This document shows, piece by piece, positions 20,906 through 30,297 of a stretch of 64,000 nucleotides of DNA (positions within the stretch are counted from its first letter, which is position 1; the number at the start of each line of letters is the position of its first letter). The stretch spans positions 3,150,579 to 3,214,578 of the forward strand of contig NZ_CP026003.1 of NCBI RefSeq assembly GCF_003086795.1, given 5' to 3'. Under the pieces are notes generated by a model. The model made no database searches, had not been told where the DNA came from, and worked only from the letters and a program-made list of their open reading frames with translations. The DNA is from Stenotrophomonas sp. SAU14A_NAIMI4_5 (GTDB lineage Bacteria > Pseudomonadota > Gammaproteobacteria > Xanthomonadales > Xanthomonadaceae). A program made the translations under genes and the position numbers.

Positions 20906-21370
20906 ATGAAAGCCAGCACGTTCCGCCTCGGTATCAACCTGTGGCCGCCGTTCCTGTTCACCGGCATCCATGTCACCCGCATCACCCCGGACTACCGGCA
21001 GATCGAGGTCGAGCTGCGGATGCGCCCCTGGAACCGCAACTACGTCGGCACCCATTTCGGCGGCAGCCTGTTCGCGATGACCGATCCGTTCTGGATGCTC
21101 GGCCTGATGCATACCCTCGGCCGCGACTACTACGTGTGGGACCGGGCCGGCGCCGTCGACTTCCTCAAGCCCGGGCGCGGCACCGTGCGCACCGCCTTCC
21201 ATATCGACGAGTCGCTGCTCGATGAGCTGCGCGCCGAGGCCGCCAACGGCGAAAAGGTCCTGCGCTGGTTCAGCAACGACGTGGTCGATGCCTCCGGCGA
21301 CGTCGTCGCCCGCGTGCGCAAGCAGGTCTACGTGCGCCTGAAGCCGCAGGCGCGCGGCAGCGCTGCCTGA
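20906..21370 (+). CDS. DUF4442 hot-dog-fold protein (thioesterase-like)
   Basis: A 154-residue cytoplasmic protein of the DUF4442 family, which has the hot-dog fold of acyl-CoA thioesterases. Recognised by INLWPPFLFTGIHVTRI, RPWNRNYVGTHFGGSLFAMTDPF and KVLRWFSNDVVDASGDVVARVRKQVYVR. A catalytic role on acyl-CoA is likely from the fold but not shown. It stands alone between a RAYT locus and a converging unknown gene, with stop codons 2 bases apart. Confidence 0.85.
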   Translation: MKASTFRLGINLWPPFLFTGIHVTRITPDYRQIEVELRMRPWNRNYVGTHFGGSLFAMTDPFWMLGLMHTLGRDYYVWDRAGAVDFLKPGRGTVRTAFHIDESLLDELRAEAANGEKVLRWFSNDVVDASGDVVARVRKQVYVRLKPQARGSAA

Positions 21371-21371
21371 C

Positions 21372-22649
21372 CTACAACGACACCGACAGCATCGCATCAC
21401 CCTTGCCGCCTGCATCACGCGCGCGGCGCTGCACCTGCAGGCGCGTGCCATCGGCCGACAGCACCGGCACGCGCGTGGATGAGCGCCATTGCGCCGGCAG
21501 GCGCTGCAGGGCCTGCTGCGGGCCCTCCGGCTGCTGCCGCAGCCAGCGCTGTGCGCCCAGCAGGCGCAGCAGGGCCGCCACGTCCTGGCTGCGTGCGGCG
21601 TAATCCTGGTAGGCCGGGCCGGAGATGTCACTCAGCGTGCAGCCCACGACGTTGGCCAGGCAGCGCATATCCCAATCCGGGCCCGCAACCACTTCGACCG
21701 GCCGGTCGGCCTGCAGCGCCGCCTCCGAGCCCGAACCACAGGCCCAGCCGAAGTTGGCGGCGAAGCGGCCCAGGGTGTGTTCGCGATCCAGCATCAGCAC
21801 GGTGCCGGTCTGCTGCAGCGATGCATCAATGGCGGCCCGGCTCATCGCGAACTCGCCCTGCATCGGCCGGCACAGGCTCTGCTCGGCAGCGTCCATCGGC
21901 TGCAACGCGCTCTCGCAGGCCGCCGGCATCACCTGGTCCGGCGGCAGTTCCGCCAGCATCTCCGCCAGCAGGTGCACGTTGGCGCGCACCATCGCGGCGC
22001 CGATCATGCTGTCGATGAGGGTGTTGCCACCGTGCATCAGGCGCCGTCCCACCTGCACCGAACGGCAGCTGCCAGCCAGCGCCGCGGGAACATCGCCCCG
22101 CACGAAGGCCAGCGCATGCACGCCGCTGGCATCCATCAGGGTCTGGTAGCGCGGCCAGGGGTAGATCCCGGGGGAGCCCGAGGGCAGGAACGGCGTATCG
22201 AAGCGGTCGGCATCGGCCAGCGCGTCGAGGCGTTCATGCAGGCCCTCGTGCCCGGCGTGGACGGCACGGAACTGCGCGGTATCGGCGCGCACCTTGGCCA
22301 GGCAGCTTTCACCCGTGGACCGGCAATAGCCCTGGCTGTCGACCTTCACCTCCGGATGCGTGGCCGCCAGCACCGAATCGGTCCGGTCCGGCGCCGGGTC
22401 CACCTGCCAGTGCCGCACATCCTCGGCCAGCGCGGCCTCGCGCTGGGCCCGGTCCAGGCCATCGAAGGGCAGCGTCCATAACAAGGCGAAGCCGTCCTTC
22501 CCCGGTAGCGGCCGCACGTCCTCCAGCCAGCGCACCTGCTCACGCTGGGCGGCCGGCAGCGGCCAGAACCGCGACATCGTCCACAGCAGCACCGCCAGCA
22601 CCAGCAGCCCCAACAAGGCCCAGCCCACTCCGCGCAGAATCCTCAACAC
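21372..22649 (-). CDS. Membrane-anchored protein of unknown function
   Basis: A 425-residue protein with one N-terminal membrane helix (about 6-27; GVGWALLGLLVLAVLLWTMSRF) and a large, probably periplasmic, part. That part includes KVDSQGYCRSTGESCLAKVR (paired cysteines), HLLAEMLAELPPDQVMPAACESALQPMD and CGSGSEAALQADRP. I do not recognise the family. The GTG start at 22649 is chosen because the frame before the anchor has no homology and a GGGAAGGG ribosome site precedes this GTG. It diverges from the DUF502 gene, sharing a 75-base promoter region. Confidence 0.75.
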   Translation of the reverse strand: MLRILRGVGWALLGLLVLAVLLWTMSRFWPLPAAQREQVRWLEDVRPLPGKDGFALLWTLPFDGLDRAQREAALAEDVRHWQVDPAPDRTDSVLAATHPEVKVDSQGYCRSTGESCLAKVRADTAQFRAVHAGHEGLHERLDALADADRFDTPFLPSGSPGIYPWPRYQTLMDASGVHALAFVRGDVPAALAGSCRSVQVGRRLMHGGNTLIDSMIGAAMVRANVHLLAEMLAELPPDQVMPAACESALQPMDAAEQSLCRPMQGEFAMSRAAIDASLQQTGTVLMLDREHTLGRFAANFGWACGSGSEAALQADRPVEVVAGPDWDMRCLANVVGCTLSDISGPAYQDYAARSQDVAALLRLLGAQRWLRQQPEGPQQALQRLPAQWRSSTRVPVLSADGTRLQVQRRARDAGGKGDAMLSVSL

Positions 22650-22724
22650 AGCATCCCTTCCCTGTCTGGCTCCCGCCCCTGGGTTCCAGCGTAATCCAGC
22701 GCCGCCGGCCGCTACAATGCGCAC

Positions 22725-23408
22725 ATGTCGCTCGAAGCCCCCGCCCTGGTCCCCCGTCCTTCCCTGCAACGCCTGTTCCTGACCGGCCTGCTGACCCTGC
22801 TGCCGATCTGGCTGACCTGGGTCGTGGTGAAGTTTGTCTTCGTGTTGCTGTCGGGTATTTCCAGCCCGCTGGTGGTGCCGCTGTCCGAGCAGATCGCGAC
22901 CAGCTTCCCGCACTACCTGGGCTGGGTCCATGCCGAATGGATCCAGGACACCATCGCCCTGCTGGCCACCCTGCTGGTCATCCTGGCGGTCGGCGTGGCC
23001 AGCCGTCGCGTGGTCGGCCAGCGCCTGCTGCGCTGGGTCGGCGCCATCATCAAGCGCATCCCGCTGGCCAGCATCATCTACGACAGCGCCAAGAAGCTGC
23101 TGGACATGCTGCAGACCGAACCGGGCAGCACCCAGCGCGTGGTCCTCATCGATTTCCCGCACCGTGACATGAAGTCGGTCGGCCTGGTCACACGGGTCAT
23201 CAAGGAACAGGGCACCGACCGCGAACTGGCGGCGGTGTACGTGCCGACCACGCCCAACCCGACCTCGGGCTACCTGGAAATCGTGCCGGTGGAACTGCTC
23301 ACCCCGACCGACTGGACCGTGGACCAGGCGATGAGCTTCATCATTTCCGGCGGTGCCGTGGCCCCGGCCAGCGTGCCGTTCACCCGCGCCGGCGAACGCC
23401 CCGAGTGA
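22725..23408 (+). CDS. DUF502 integral membrane protein
   Basis: A 227-residue inner-membrane protein. It has two long hydrophobic segments (about 14-48 and 75-98) and a soluble part with KRIPLASIIYDSAKKLLDML, VVLIDFPHRDMKSVGLVTR and VYVPTTPNPTSGYLEIVP, all characteristic of DUF502. The function is unknown in bacteria. Its stop overlaps the GTG start of the queuosine-precursor transporter by 4 bases. Confidence 0.9.
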   Translation: MSLEAPALVPRPSLQRLFLTGLLTLLPIWLTWVVVKFVFVLLSGISSPLVVPLSEQIATSFPHYLGWVHAEWIQDTIALLATLLVILAVGVASRRVVGQRLLRWVGAIIKRIPLASIIYDSAKKLLDMLQTEPGSTQRVVLIDFPHRDMKSVGLVTRVIKEQGTDRELAAVYVPTTPNPTSGYLEIVPVELLTPTDWTVDQAMSFIISGGAVAPASVPFTRAGERPE

Positions 23409-24202
23409 GCACCGCGCCCAGCGACGCGCCCTACGCGCGCCCCCTGCAGGACCGTGCGGTCCTGCTGTTCATCATCCTGGCCACGTTCTTCTGCGGCAAC
23501 GCAGTGCTGGCCGAGCTGATCGGGGTCAAGATCTTCGCACTGGAAGACACGCTGGGCATCGATGCGCTGAACTGGAACCTGTTCGGCCAGACCGGCTCGT
23601 TGAGCTTCACCGCCGGCACGCTGCTGTGGCCGGTGGTGTTCATCATGACCGACACCATCAACGAGTTCTTCGGCAAGCGCGGCGTGCGCTTCATCTCGTG
23701 GCTGGCGGTGGTGCTGATCGCCTACGGCTTCCTGTTCGCGTTCGCGGCGATCTCGCTGGCCCCGGCCAGCTGGTGGGTCACCTCGATGGATGCGCACGGC
23801 GTGCCGGATTACCAGGCGGCGTTCGCCGCGGTGTTCGGCCAGGGCATGTGGACCATCGCCGGTTCGCTGGTGGCCTTCCTGGTCGGCCAGCTGATCGACG
23901 TGGCGGTGTTCCATCGCATCCGCCAGGCCACCGGCGAGCGCCATGTGTGGCTGCGCGCCACCGGCTCGACCGCCGTCTCGCAGCTGGTGGACAGTTTCGT
24001 GGTGATCTGGATCGCCTTCGTGCTGGGCCCGCAGAAGTGGCCGACCTCGCTGTTCCTGGCCGTCAGCAGCGTCAACTACGTCTACAAGATGGGCTTTGCG
24101 ATCGCCCTGATCCCGTTGCTGTACCTGATACGACGCGCGATCACCCGCTATCTGGGCGAACAACGCGCCGCGCAGCTGCGCGCCGCCGCCGCGGCTGACT
24201 GA
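23405..24202 (+). CDS. Queuosine-precursor transporter (YhhQ/VUT family)
   Basis: A 265-residue membrane protein with six to seven helices. Family motifs are NAVLAELIGVKIF, FIMTDTINEFFGKRGVRFIS, GQLIDVAVFHRIRQ and WLRATGSTAVSQLVDSFVVIWIAF. YhhQ in E. coli imports preQ0/preQ1 for synthesis of the tRNA base queuosine. No que genes lie nearby and no preQ1 riboswitch was seen upstream, as expected for a gene coupled to its upstream neighbour. The start is GTG, overlapping DUF502. Confidence 0.9.
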   Translation: MSTAPSDAPYARPLQDRAVLLFIILATFFCGNAVLAELIGVKIFALEDTLGIDALNWNLFGQTGSLSFTAGTLLWPVVFIMTDTINEFFGKRGVRFISWLAVVLIAYGFLFAFAAISLAPASWWVTSMDAHGVPDYQAAFAAVFGQGMWTIAGSLVAFLVGQLIDVAVFHRIRQATGERHVWLRATGSTAVSQLVDSFVVIWIAFVLGPQKWPTSLFLAVSSVNYVYKMGFAIALIPLLYLIRRAITRYLGEQRAAQLRAAAAAD

Positions 24203-24296
24203 AGCCCCAGCGACGGCAAGCTGACTGCGCCTTCACGCTGGCCGTACGCGCGCGGATCGTGCAAGCTCCACGGTCTGTGTTCCACGGAAGCTCCTG

Positions 24297-26231
24297 ATGC
24301 CGTATCCCACCCGCGCCCTGGCCGCCGCCATCGCCGCGTTGTTCCTGTTCAGTGCCGTGCCGTCGGCAGAGGCAGCGAAGAAGAAGGCCAGCCGCCCCGC
24401 CGCCGCGCAGACCCGGCAGGCCGCCAAGCCGAAGGCCAAGCCCGCACGTGCCACTCCGGCCCGCGGCAGCAGCACGCGCCGCGCCGCAGCGCGCCCGGTC
24501 GCACCGGCCCGCGCCGTACCCAAGCAGGTGCAGCTGGAGCGCCTGTACGACGAATACTGGGAAGCCTCGATGCGGCTGAACCCGCTGCAGGCCACCTTCC
24601 AGGGCGACGCGCGCTACAACGACCAGCTGCCCAACATCCTCTCCGCCGCATGGCGCCAGCAGTCGCACGACTTCACCACCGAATGGCTGGGCAAGGTCGA
24701 GAAGGTCGGCAGTGACGGCCTGCAGGGCCAGGACCTGCTCAGCTACGAGATCTTCGTGCGCGATGCGCGCGCCTCGCTGGCCGCCGAGCGCTACCCGAGC
24801 TGGATGATGCCGATCAGCCAGTACTACAACATCGGCAGCATCATGGCGATCCTTGGCGCCGGTGCCGGCGCGCAGCCGTTCAACACGGTCAAGGATTACG
24901 ACACCTGGTCGCGCCGCTCGCTGGGCATCCCCGACCTGTTCAACCAGGCCATCGACAACATGCGCCAGGGCATGAAGGCCGGCGTGGTGCAGCCGCGCGA
25001 CCTGATGGAAAAGGTGCTGCCGCAGCTGGACGCGGTGATCACCCCGACCGCCGAGGAAAGCATCTTCTGGTCGCCGATCAGGACCATGCCGGGCGATATC
25101 CCCGCCGAGGAAAAAGCGCGCATCAGCGCCGAGTACAAGCGCATGATCGAGCTGCGCATCCTGCCGTCCTACCGCGCCCTGCGCGGCTTCATCGCCACCG
25201 AATACCTGCCGGCCACCCGCAGCAGCAGCGGCCTGGGCGCCCTGCCCGACGGCCAGGGCTGGTACGCCAACCTGATCGTGCAGACCACTGCCAGCGACCA
25301 GACCGCTGCCCAGCTGCATGCCCTGGGCGAGCAGCGCGTGCAGGAACTGGGCGCGCAGATCGCCACGGTGATGAAGGACAACAAGCTGCGCGGTTCGCAG
25401 GCCAAGCTGCTGAAGAGCATGCGCAGCGACCGCCAGTTCCAGTACGGCGATGCCAACGCACTGATCAACCGCTACCGCCAGCTGCAGCAGCAGGTGGATG
25501 CGCGCCTGCCGCAGATCCTGGACACCCTGCCGAAGGATCGCCTGGAAGTGCGTGCGGTCGAGCCGGAGCGCGCGATGACCGCTGCCGCTGCGGCCTACCA
25601 GCCTGGCCAGCCGGGGCAACCCGGCGTGCTCTACATCAACACCCGCGACCTGCCCAGCCGCAAGCGCTGGAGCGTGCCGGTGCAGTACCTGCATGAAGCC
25701 ATCCCCGGCCACCACGTGCAGCTGGGCCTGCAGCAGGAACTGGCCAAGCTGCCGCGCTTCCGCCGCCTGGGCGGCGACCTTGCCTTCGTCGAAGGCTGGG
25801 GCCTGTATGCCGAAACGCTGGGCGACGACCTGGGCGTCTACAGCGATCCCTACGACCGCATCGGTTATCTGTATTCGCGCCTGCTGCGCGCGGCCCGCGT
25901 CGTTGCCGACACCGGCGTGCATGCGCAGGGCTGGAGCAAGCAGCAGGCGGTGAACTATCTGCAGAAGACCGTGGACATGAGCGAGGACGACGCCAGCGCG
26001 GAAGTGGAACGGATCATGGCCCAGCCGGGCCAGGCACTGTCGAACGTGGCGGGCCTGAGCCGCATCCTGGCCCTGCGTGACAAGGCCAAGGCCCGCCAGG
26101 GCGCGGCCTTCGACCTGCGCCGCTTCCATGCCGAAGTGCTGAAGGACGGCTCGATGCCGCTGGACGTGCTGGAGCGCAAGGTCGACCGCTGGCTCGAACA
26201 GCCCGCCGCAGCGGCACCGGCCACGCCATGA
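24297..26231 (+). CDS. Secreted DUF885 metallopeptidase-like protein
   Basis: A 644-residue exported protein. A signal peptide (about 1-22, AVPSAEA) is followed by a Lys/Ala/Arg-rich linker (about 23-75), then the DUF885 domain to the end. The zinc-binding HEAIPGHHVQ is near residue 465, and the downstream glutamate is in FVEGWGLYAETLGDDLG. Proteins of this family resemble carboxypeptidases acting on peptides in the periplasm. The start ATG has no strong ribosome site. It overlaps the VOC gene by 4 bases (ATGA). Confidence 0.9.
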   Translation: MPYPTRALAAAIAALFLFSAVPSAEAAKKKASRPAAAQTRQAAKPKAKPARATPARGSSTRRAAARPVAPARAVPKQVQLERLYDEYWEASMRLNPLQATFQGDARYNDQLPNILSAAWRQQSHDFTTEWLGKVEKVGSDGLQGQDLLSYEIFVRDARASLAAERYPSWMMPISQYYNIGSIMAILGAGAGAQPFNTVKDYDTWSRRSLGIPDLFNQAIDNMRQGMKAGVVQPRDLMEKVLPQLDAVITPTAEESIFWSPIRTMPGDIPAEEKARISAEYKRMIELRILPSYRALRGFIATEYLPATRSSSGLGALPDGQGWYANLIVQTTASDQTAAQLHALGEQRVQELGAQIATVMKDNKLRGSQAKLLKSMRSDRQFQYGDANALINRYRQLQQQVDARLPQILDTLPKDRLEVRAVEPERAMTAAAAAYQPGQPGQPGVLYINTRDLPSRKRWSVPVQYLHEAIPGHHVQLGLQQELAKLPRFRRLGGDLAFVEGWGLYAETLGDDLGVYSDPYDRIGYLYSRLLRAARVVADTGVHAQGWSKQQAVNYLQKTVDMSEDDASAEVERIMAQPGQALSNVAGLSRILALRDKAKARQGAAFDLRRFHAEVLKDGSMPLDVLERKVDRWLEQPAAAAPATP

Positions 26232-26635
26232 CCGGCGCAGCGACCGGCGGCCTGCTGGGCATCCACCATGCCGCGGTGATCTGCAGCGATTACGCACGAT
26301 CGAAGGATTTCTACGTGCGCATCCTTGGCCTGCGCGTGCTGGCCGAGAACCACCGTGCCGCGCGCGACTCGTGGAAGCTGGACCTGGCCCTGCCCGACGG
26401 GGGCCAGCTGGAGCTGTTCTCCTTCCCCGCCCCACCGCCGCGCCCGAGCCGCCCCGAGGCCCAGGGCCTGCGCCACCTGGCCTTCCGCGTGGCCGCGCTG
26501 GAACCGATCATCCAGCGCCTGGCCGACCACGGCGTTGCCTGCGAACCGATCCGCGTGGACGAATACACCGGCGCCCGCTTCACCTTCTTCGCCGACCCCG
26601 ACGACCTGCCGCTGGAACTGTACGAAGTCGGTTGA
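26228..26635 (+). CDS. VOC-family metalloprotein (YaeR/glyoxalase-like)
   Basis: A 135-residue single-unit vicinal-oxygen-chelate protein. The probable metal ligands are in GIHHAAVICSDYARSKDFY (His), GLRHLAFRV (His) and LPLELYEVG (Glu), with ARDSWKLDLALPDGGQLELFSFP typical of the YaeR/SMU1112c subgroup. The substrate is unknown. It is translationally coupled to the DUF885 gene. Confidence 0.88.
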   Translation: MTGAATGGLLGIHHAAVICSDYARSKDFYVRILGLRVLAENHRAARDSWKLDLALPDGGQLELFSFPAPPPRPSRPEAQGLRHLAFRVAALEPIIQRLADHGVACEPIRVDEYTGARFTFFADPDDLPLELYEVG

Positions 26636-26644
26636 TCCGGTCCC

Positions 26645-26667
26645 GTGCCGACCAACGGTCGGCACCC
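26645..26667. repeat. GTGCCGACC palindrome
   Basis: GTGCCGACC-aac-GGTCGGCAC, 10 bases after the VOC gene stop. The same palindrome occurs at 45104-45124 and 45194-45214. Confidence 0.75.
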
Positions 26668-26719
26668 ACCATCAGCTTCGTGAATCAGCACTCACCATCA
26701 GCCGCGTGAACCTGTCAGA

Positions 26720-26823
26720 GGTGGGGCGGTGTGGGCTTGCAGGACCGCAGGCGCCATGGATGGCGCCTACGAGCCCCCATGGATGGGTTTACGGCGTGTC
26801 CTGCAAGCCCACACCGCCCCGCC
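26720..26823 (+). repeat. Core-conserved palindromic element, copy 1 (104 bp)
   Basis: Outer arms 26720-26745 and 26798-26823 are 26 bp long with one mismatch (inner ends GCAGGAC / GTCCTGC). The core between them holds hairpin 1 (AGGCGCCAT-gg-ATGGCGCCT) and hairpin 2 (CCCAT-gg-ATGGG), then TTTACGGCGT. An associated tail continues to about 26895: CATCCCACGGAATGCCGCTC, a TGCAGGGC/GCCCTGCA hairpin at 26863-26883 and a run of nine C at 26887-26895. With 26645-26667 it occupies most of the 336-base gap between the VOC and DUF2147 genes. See the findings for the comparison of copies. Confidence 0.85.
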
Positions 26824-26971
26824 ATCCCACGGAATGCCGCTCTTGCCGTTGCATCCAGCAGGTGCAGGGCTGCAAGCCCTGCAAAGCCCCCCCCCTTCCC
26901 CATACCCCGCCGAATGGGTATACAGTCGCCCTGTACCGGCAACGTGCCGGAATGAACCCTGGGAGGGGACC

Positions 26972-27421
26972 ATGCGCAAGACCTTCAAGACCCTGTTGCT
27001 GGCACTGCCGCTGTGCCTGGCCGCCCTGTCGGCCCAGGCCGCCGACAGCGCCGCCGGCCGCTGGAAGACCATCGACGACAAGACCGGCAAGGTGAAGTCG
27101 ATCGTCGAGATCAGCCAGACCGCCAACGGCGCGCTGACCGGCAAGGTGGTCGAGATCCTGCAGTCGGACAAGGGTCCCAACCCGGTCTGCGACGGCTGCG
27201 AAGGCGCCAACAAGAACAAGCCGGTGAAGGGCATGACCATCCTCTGGAACCTGTCGCAGGACAAGGGCAGCCACAGCAAGTGGTCCGGCGGCACCATCCT
27301 CGACCCGGCCAACGGCAAGACCTACAAGTCCAAGCTGGAACTGCAGCCGGGCGGCGGCAAGCTGGACGTATCCGGCTGCATCGCCTTCATCTGCCGCACC
27401 CAGACCTGGGTCCGCGAGTAA
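26972..27421 (+). CDS. Exported DUF2147 protein
   Basis: A 149-residue protein with a Sec signal peptide (about 1-23; LLLALPLCLAALSAQA-AD) and a DUF2147 domain: AAGRWKTIDDKTGKVKSIVEI, GMTILWNLSQDKGSHSKWSGGTILDPANGKTYKSKLEL and GCIAFICRTQTW. The cysteine pair CDGC lies in the middle and further cysteines near the end. DUF2147 proteins are lipocalin-like beta barrels of unknown ligand. The ATG at 26972 has GGGAGGGG 6 bases upstream. Confidence 0.9.
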   Translation: MRKTFKTLLLALPLCLAALSAQAADSAAGRWKTIDDKTGKVKSIVEISQTANGALTGKVVEILQSDKGPNPVCDGCEGANKNKPVKGMTILWNLSQDKGSHSKWSGGTILDPANGKTYKSKLELQPGGGKLDVSGCIAFICRTQTWVRE

Positions 27422-27446
27422 GGCCTCCGGCCCGCGCAGCACCCCC

Positions 27447-27470
27447 GTGACCCGGCCCCGGCCGGGTCAC
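27447..27470. terminator. Possible terminator hairpin between the DUF2147 gene and metG
   Basis: Stem GTGACCCGGC, CCCG loop, complementary arm, ending 54 bases before the metG start. No T run follows. Confidence 0.4.
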
Positions 27471-27523
27471 CTCGTTGCAGGCATGCGATAATCTGCGGTT
27501 CCCCTCGGCTGCACCCCGCGACC

Positions 27524-29605
27524 ATGACCCGTACCGCGCTCGTCACCACCGCCCTGCCCTACGCCAACGGCCCCCTGCACCTGGGCCATCTGGTCGGCTA
27601 CATCCAGGCTGACATCTGGGTGCGCGCGCGGCGAATGAGCGGCGGCAAGGCCTGGTTCGTCTGCGCCGACGACACCCACGGCACGCCGATCATGCTGGCC
27701 GCGGAAAAGGCCGGGGTCACCCCGGAAGCCTTCATCGCCAACATCCAGGCCGGCCATGAGCGCGATTTCGCCGCCTTCGGCGTGGCCTTCGACCACTACG
27801 ACTCGACCAACTCGGCGGCCAACAAGGCGCTGACCGAGCAGTTCTACCTGAAGCTGGAAGCGGCCGGCCACATCAGCCGTCGCTCGGTGGCGCAGTTCTA
27901 CGACCCGGCCAAGGGCATGTTCCTGCCCGACCGCTACATCAAGGGCATCTGCCCGAACTGCGGCAGCGCCGACCAGTACGGCGACAACTGCGAAGTCTGC
28001 GGCGCCACCTACAACCCGACCGACCTGAAGGATCCGAAGTCGGTGATCTCCGGCGCCACGCCGGAAATCCGTGATTCGGAACACTTCTTCTTCGAGGTCG
28101 GCCGTTTCGAAGGCTTCCTGCGCACCTGGCTGGCCGGCGACGTCGCCCTGCCCGGGGTGAAGGCCAAGCTGATGGAATGGCTGGACGCTGAAGGCGGCCT
28201 GCGCGCGTGGGACATCTCGCGCGATGCGCCGTACTTCGGTTTCGAGATCCCCGGCCAGCCGGGCAAGTACTTCTACGTCTGGCTGGACGCGCCGATCGGC
28301 TACCTGTCGAGCTTCCAGACCCTGTGCGGCAAGCTCGGCGAAGACTTCGAATCGCACCTGCGCGAAGGCACCAGCACCGAACTGCACCACTTCATCGGCA
28401 AGGACATCGTCAACTTCCACGGCCTGTTCTGGCCGGCGGTGCTGAACGGTACCGGCCACCGCGCGCCGACCCGCCTGCACGTCAACGGCTACCTGATGGT
28501 CGACGGCGCGAAGATGAGCAAGTCGCGCGGCACCTTCGTGATGGCGCGCACCTTCCTCGACGCCGGCCTGGAACCGGAAGCCCTGCGTTACTACTACGCG
28601 GCCAAGACCAGCGGCGGCGTCGACGACCTCGACCTGAACCTGGGCGATTTCGTGGCGCGCGTGAACGCCGATCTGGTCGGCAAGTTCGTCAACCTGGCCA
28701 GCCGCTGCGCCGGCTTCATCAGCAAGCGCTTCGACGGCCTGCTGGCCGCGCAGCTGCCCGATGCGGCGCAGTACCAGCGCTTCGTCGATGGCCTGGCGCC
28801 GATCCGTGAAGCGTACGAGCGCAACGACCCGGCCGCCGCCATCCGCCTGACCATGACCCTGGCCGACGAAGCCAACCGCTACATCGACGAGGTCAAGCCG
28901 TGGGTCATCGCCAAGCAGGAAGGCGCCGACGCGCAGCTGCAGGCGGTGTGCAGCCAGGGCCTGAACCTGTTCCGCGTGCTGGTCACCGCCCTGAAGCCGG
29001 TGCTGCCGGCCACCGCTGCGCAGGCCGAGGCCTTCCTGGCCGCGCCGGTGAACGACTGGACCGCACTGGCACAGCCGCTGCTGGGCCACCGCATTGCTGA
29101 GTACACCCCGCTGTTCACCCGTATCGACCCGAAGAAGATTGACGCCATGATCGACGCCTCCAAGGACACCCTGCAGCCGGCCGCCGCTGCCGCCCCCGCC
29201 GCCAAGACCGAAGCCGTGAAGCCGGCTGCCCCGGCCCCGGCCAAGGACGAAGCGAAGAGCGCCGACGCACCGGCCTACATCGGCATCGATGATTTCGCCA
29301 AGCTCGACCTGCGCATCGGCAAGGTGCTGGTGTGCGAATTCGTGGAAGGCTCGGACAAGCTGCTGCGCTTCGAACTGGATGCGGGCGACCTGGGCAAGCG
29401 CCAGATCTTCTCCGGCATCCGCGCCAGCTACGGCGAGCCGGAAGCGCTGGTCGGCCGCAACGTGGTGTTCATCGCCAACCTGGCCCCGCGCAAGATGCGC
29501 TTCGGCCTGAGCGAAGGCATGATCCTGTCGGCCGGTTTCGACGGTGGCGCGCTGGCCCTGCTGGATGCCGACAGCGGCGCGCAGCCGGGCATGCCGGTCC
29601 GCTGA
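27524..29605 (+). CDS. metG: Methionyl-tRNA synthetase
   Basis: A 693-residue class I synthetase of the long, dimeric type. The HIGH motif is in PYANGPLHLGHLVGY, the zinc knuckle is CPNCGSADQYGDNCEVCG, and the KMSKS motif is GAKMSKSRGT. A Pro/Ala/Lys linker (about residues 548-580) leads to a C-terminal tRNA-binding domain (KLDLRIGKVLVCEFVEGSDK, RNVVFIANLAPRKMRFG). It charges initiator and elongator tRNA-Met. The HAD phosphatase gene follows after 55 bases. Confidence 0.97.
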   Translation: MTRTALVTTALPYANGPLHLGHLVGYIQADIWVRARRMSGGKAWFVCADDTHGTPIMLAAEKAGVTPEAFIANIQAGHERDFAAFGVAFDHYDSTNSAANKALTEQFYLKLEAAGHISRRSVAQFYDPAKGMFLPDRYIKGICPNCGSADQYGDNCEVCGATYNPTDLKDPKSVISGATPEIRDSEHFFFEVGRFEGFLRTWLAGDVALPGVKAKLMEWLDAEGGLRAWDISRDAPYFGFEIPGQPGKYFYVWLDAPIGYLSSFQTLCGKLGEDFESHLREGTSTELHHFIGKDIVNFHGLFWPAVLNGTGHRAPTRLHVNGYLMVDGAKMSKSRGTFVMARTFLDAGLEPEALRYYYAAKTSGGVDDLDLNLGDFVARVNADLVGKFVNLASRCAGFISKRFDGLLAAQLPDAAQYQRFVDGLAPIREAYERNDPAAAIRLTMTLADEANRYIDEVKPWVIAKQEGADAQLQAVCSQGLNLFRVLVTALKPVLPATAAQAEAFLAAPVNDWTALAQPLLGHRIAEYTPLFTRIDPKKIDAMIDASKDTLQPAAAAAPAAKTEAVKPAAPAPAKDEAKSADAPAYIGIDDFAKLDLRIGKVLVCEFVEGSDKLLRFELDAGDLGKRQIFSGIRASYGEPEALVGRNVVFIANLAPRKMRFGLSEGMILSAGFDGGALALLDADSGAQPGMPVR

Positions 29606-29660
29606 TGCCCTGTGGGCGCGGCCCTCGCCGCGCCCCTCCACGCAGACCGCCACGGAAGGC

Positions 29661-30272
29661 ATGGCCATGGGAGAGAGCAGGATGGAGCTGGCGCTGTTCG
29701 ATTTCGACCACACCGTCACCACCTGCGATACCTATGGCCGCTTCCTGCGCCGCGTGGCCACGCCCGAGCAGCTGGCGCGCGCATGGTGGAAGGTCGGCCC
29801 CTGGCTGCTGGCCTACCGCCTGCGCATCATTTCCGCCGCGCGCATCCGCGCCCGCGTCACCCGCCTCACCTTCAGCGAACGCCACGCCGATGACATCGCC
29901 ACGCTGGCGGCCGGTTTCGCCCGCGAGGTGCTGCCCGAGGTGATGCGTCCGGAAATGCTGGAGCAGATCCGCTGGCACAAGGAACAGCAGCACACCGTGG
30001 TGATCGTGTCCGGTTCGCTGGACCTGTACCTGCGGCCGTGGTGCGAACAGCTGGGCCTGCAGCTGATCTGCAACCGGCTGGAAAGCCAGGATGGACGCCT
30101 GACCGGGCGTTACGCGGGCGGTGACTGTGGCCCGCGCAAGGTCGAGCACATCCGTCGCCAGTTCGATCTGTCGCGCTACCTGCGCATCCACGCCTATGGC
30201 GACAGCTACGAAGACCGCCCGATGCTGGCCCTCGCCCACGAGCGCTGGTACCGCGGCAGACCCCTGAAGTGA
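29661..30272 (+). CDS. HAD-IB family phosphatase
   Basis: A cytoplasmic HAD hydrolase of about 203 residues. Motif [12 protein letters not shown] gives the nucleophile Asp and the acid/base Asp position as His-Thr (DxDxT form: D-F-D-H-T). Motif II is [11 protein letters not shown], and motif III/IV is [10 protein letters not shown] with the lysine in GPRKVEHI. SerB-like and CDP-glycerol-phosphatase-like members share this form. The substrate is unknown. Starts at 29661, 29667 and 29682 are all possible; 29661 has GGAAGG upstream. It lies between metG and an RnfB-like gene. Confidence 0.85.
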   Translation: MAMGESRMELALFDFDHTVTTCDTYGRFLRRVATPEQLARAWWKVGPWLLAYRLRIISAARIRARVTRLTFSERHADDIATLAAGFAREVLPEVMRPEMLEQIRWHKEQQHTVVIVSGSLDLYLRPWCEQLGLQLICNRLESQDGRLTGRYAGGDCGPRKVEHIRRQFDLSRYLRIHAYGDSYEDRPMLALAHERWYRGRPLK

Positions 30273-30297
30273 TTTTGACGCGCAGCCTTCGCCACGC

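Noticed and set aside
23260..23404. preQ1 riboswitch before the queuosine-precursor transporter
   Set aside because: The region is coding sequence of the DUF502 gene and the transporter start overlaps its stop, so there is no room for a leader aptamer.
26887..26895. Nine-C run as a phase-variation tract
   Set aside because: It is not in a coding frame or between -35 and -10 elements, and the same length occurs in the copy at 45429-45437 as part of the repeat tail.
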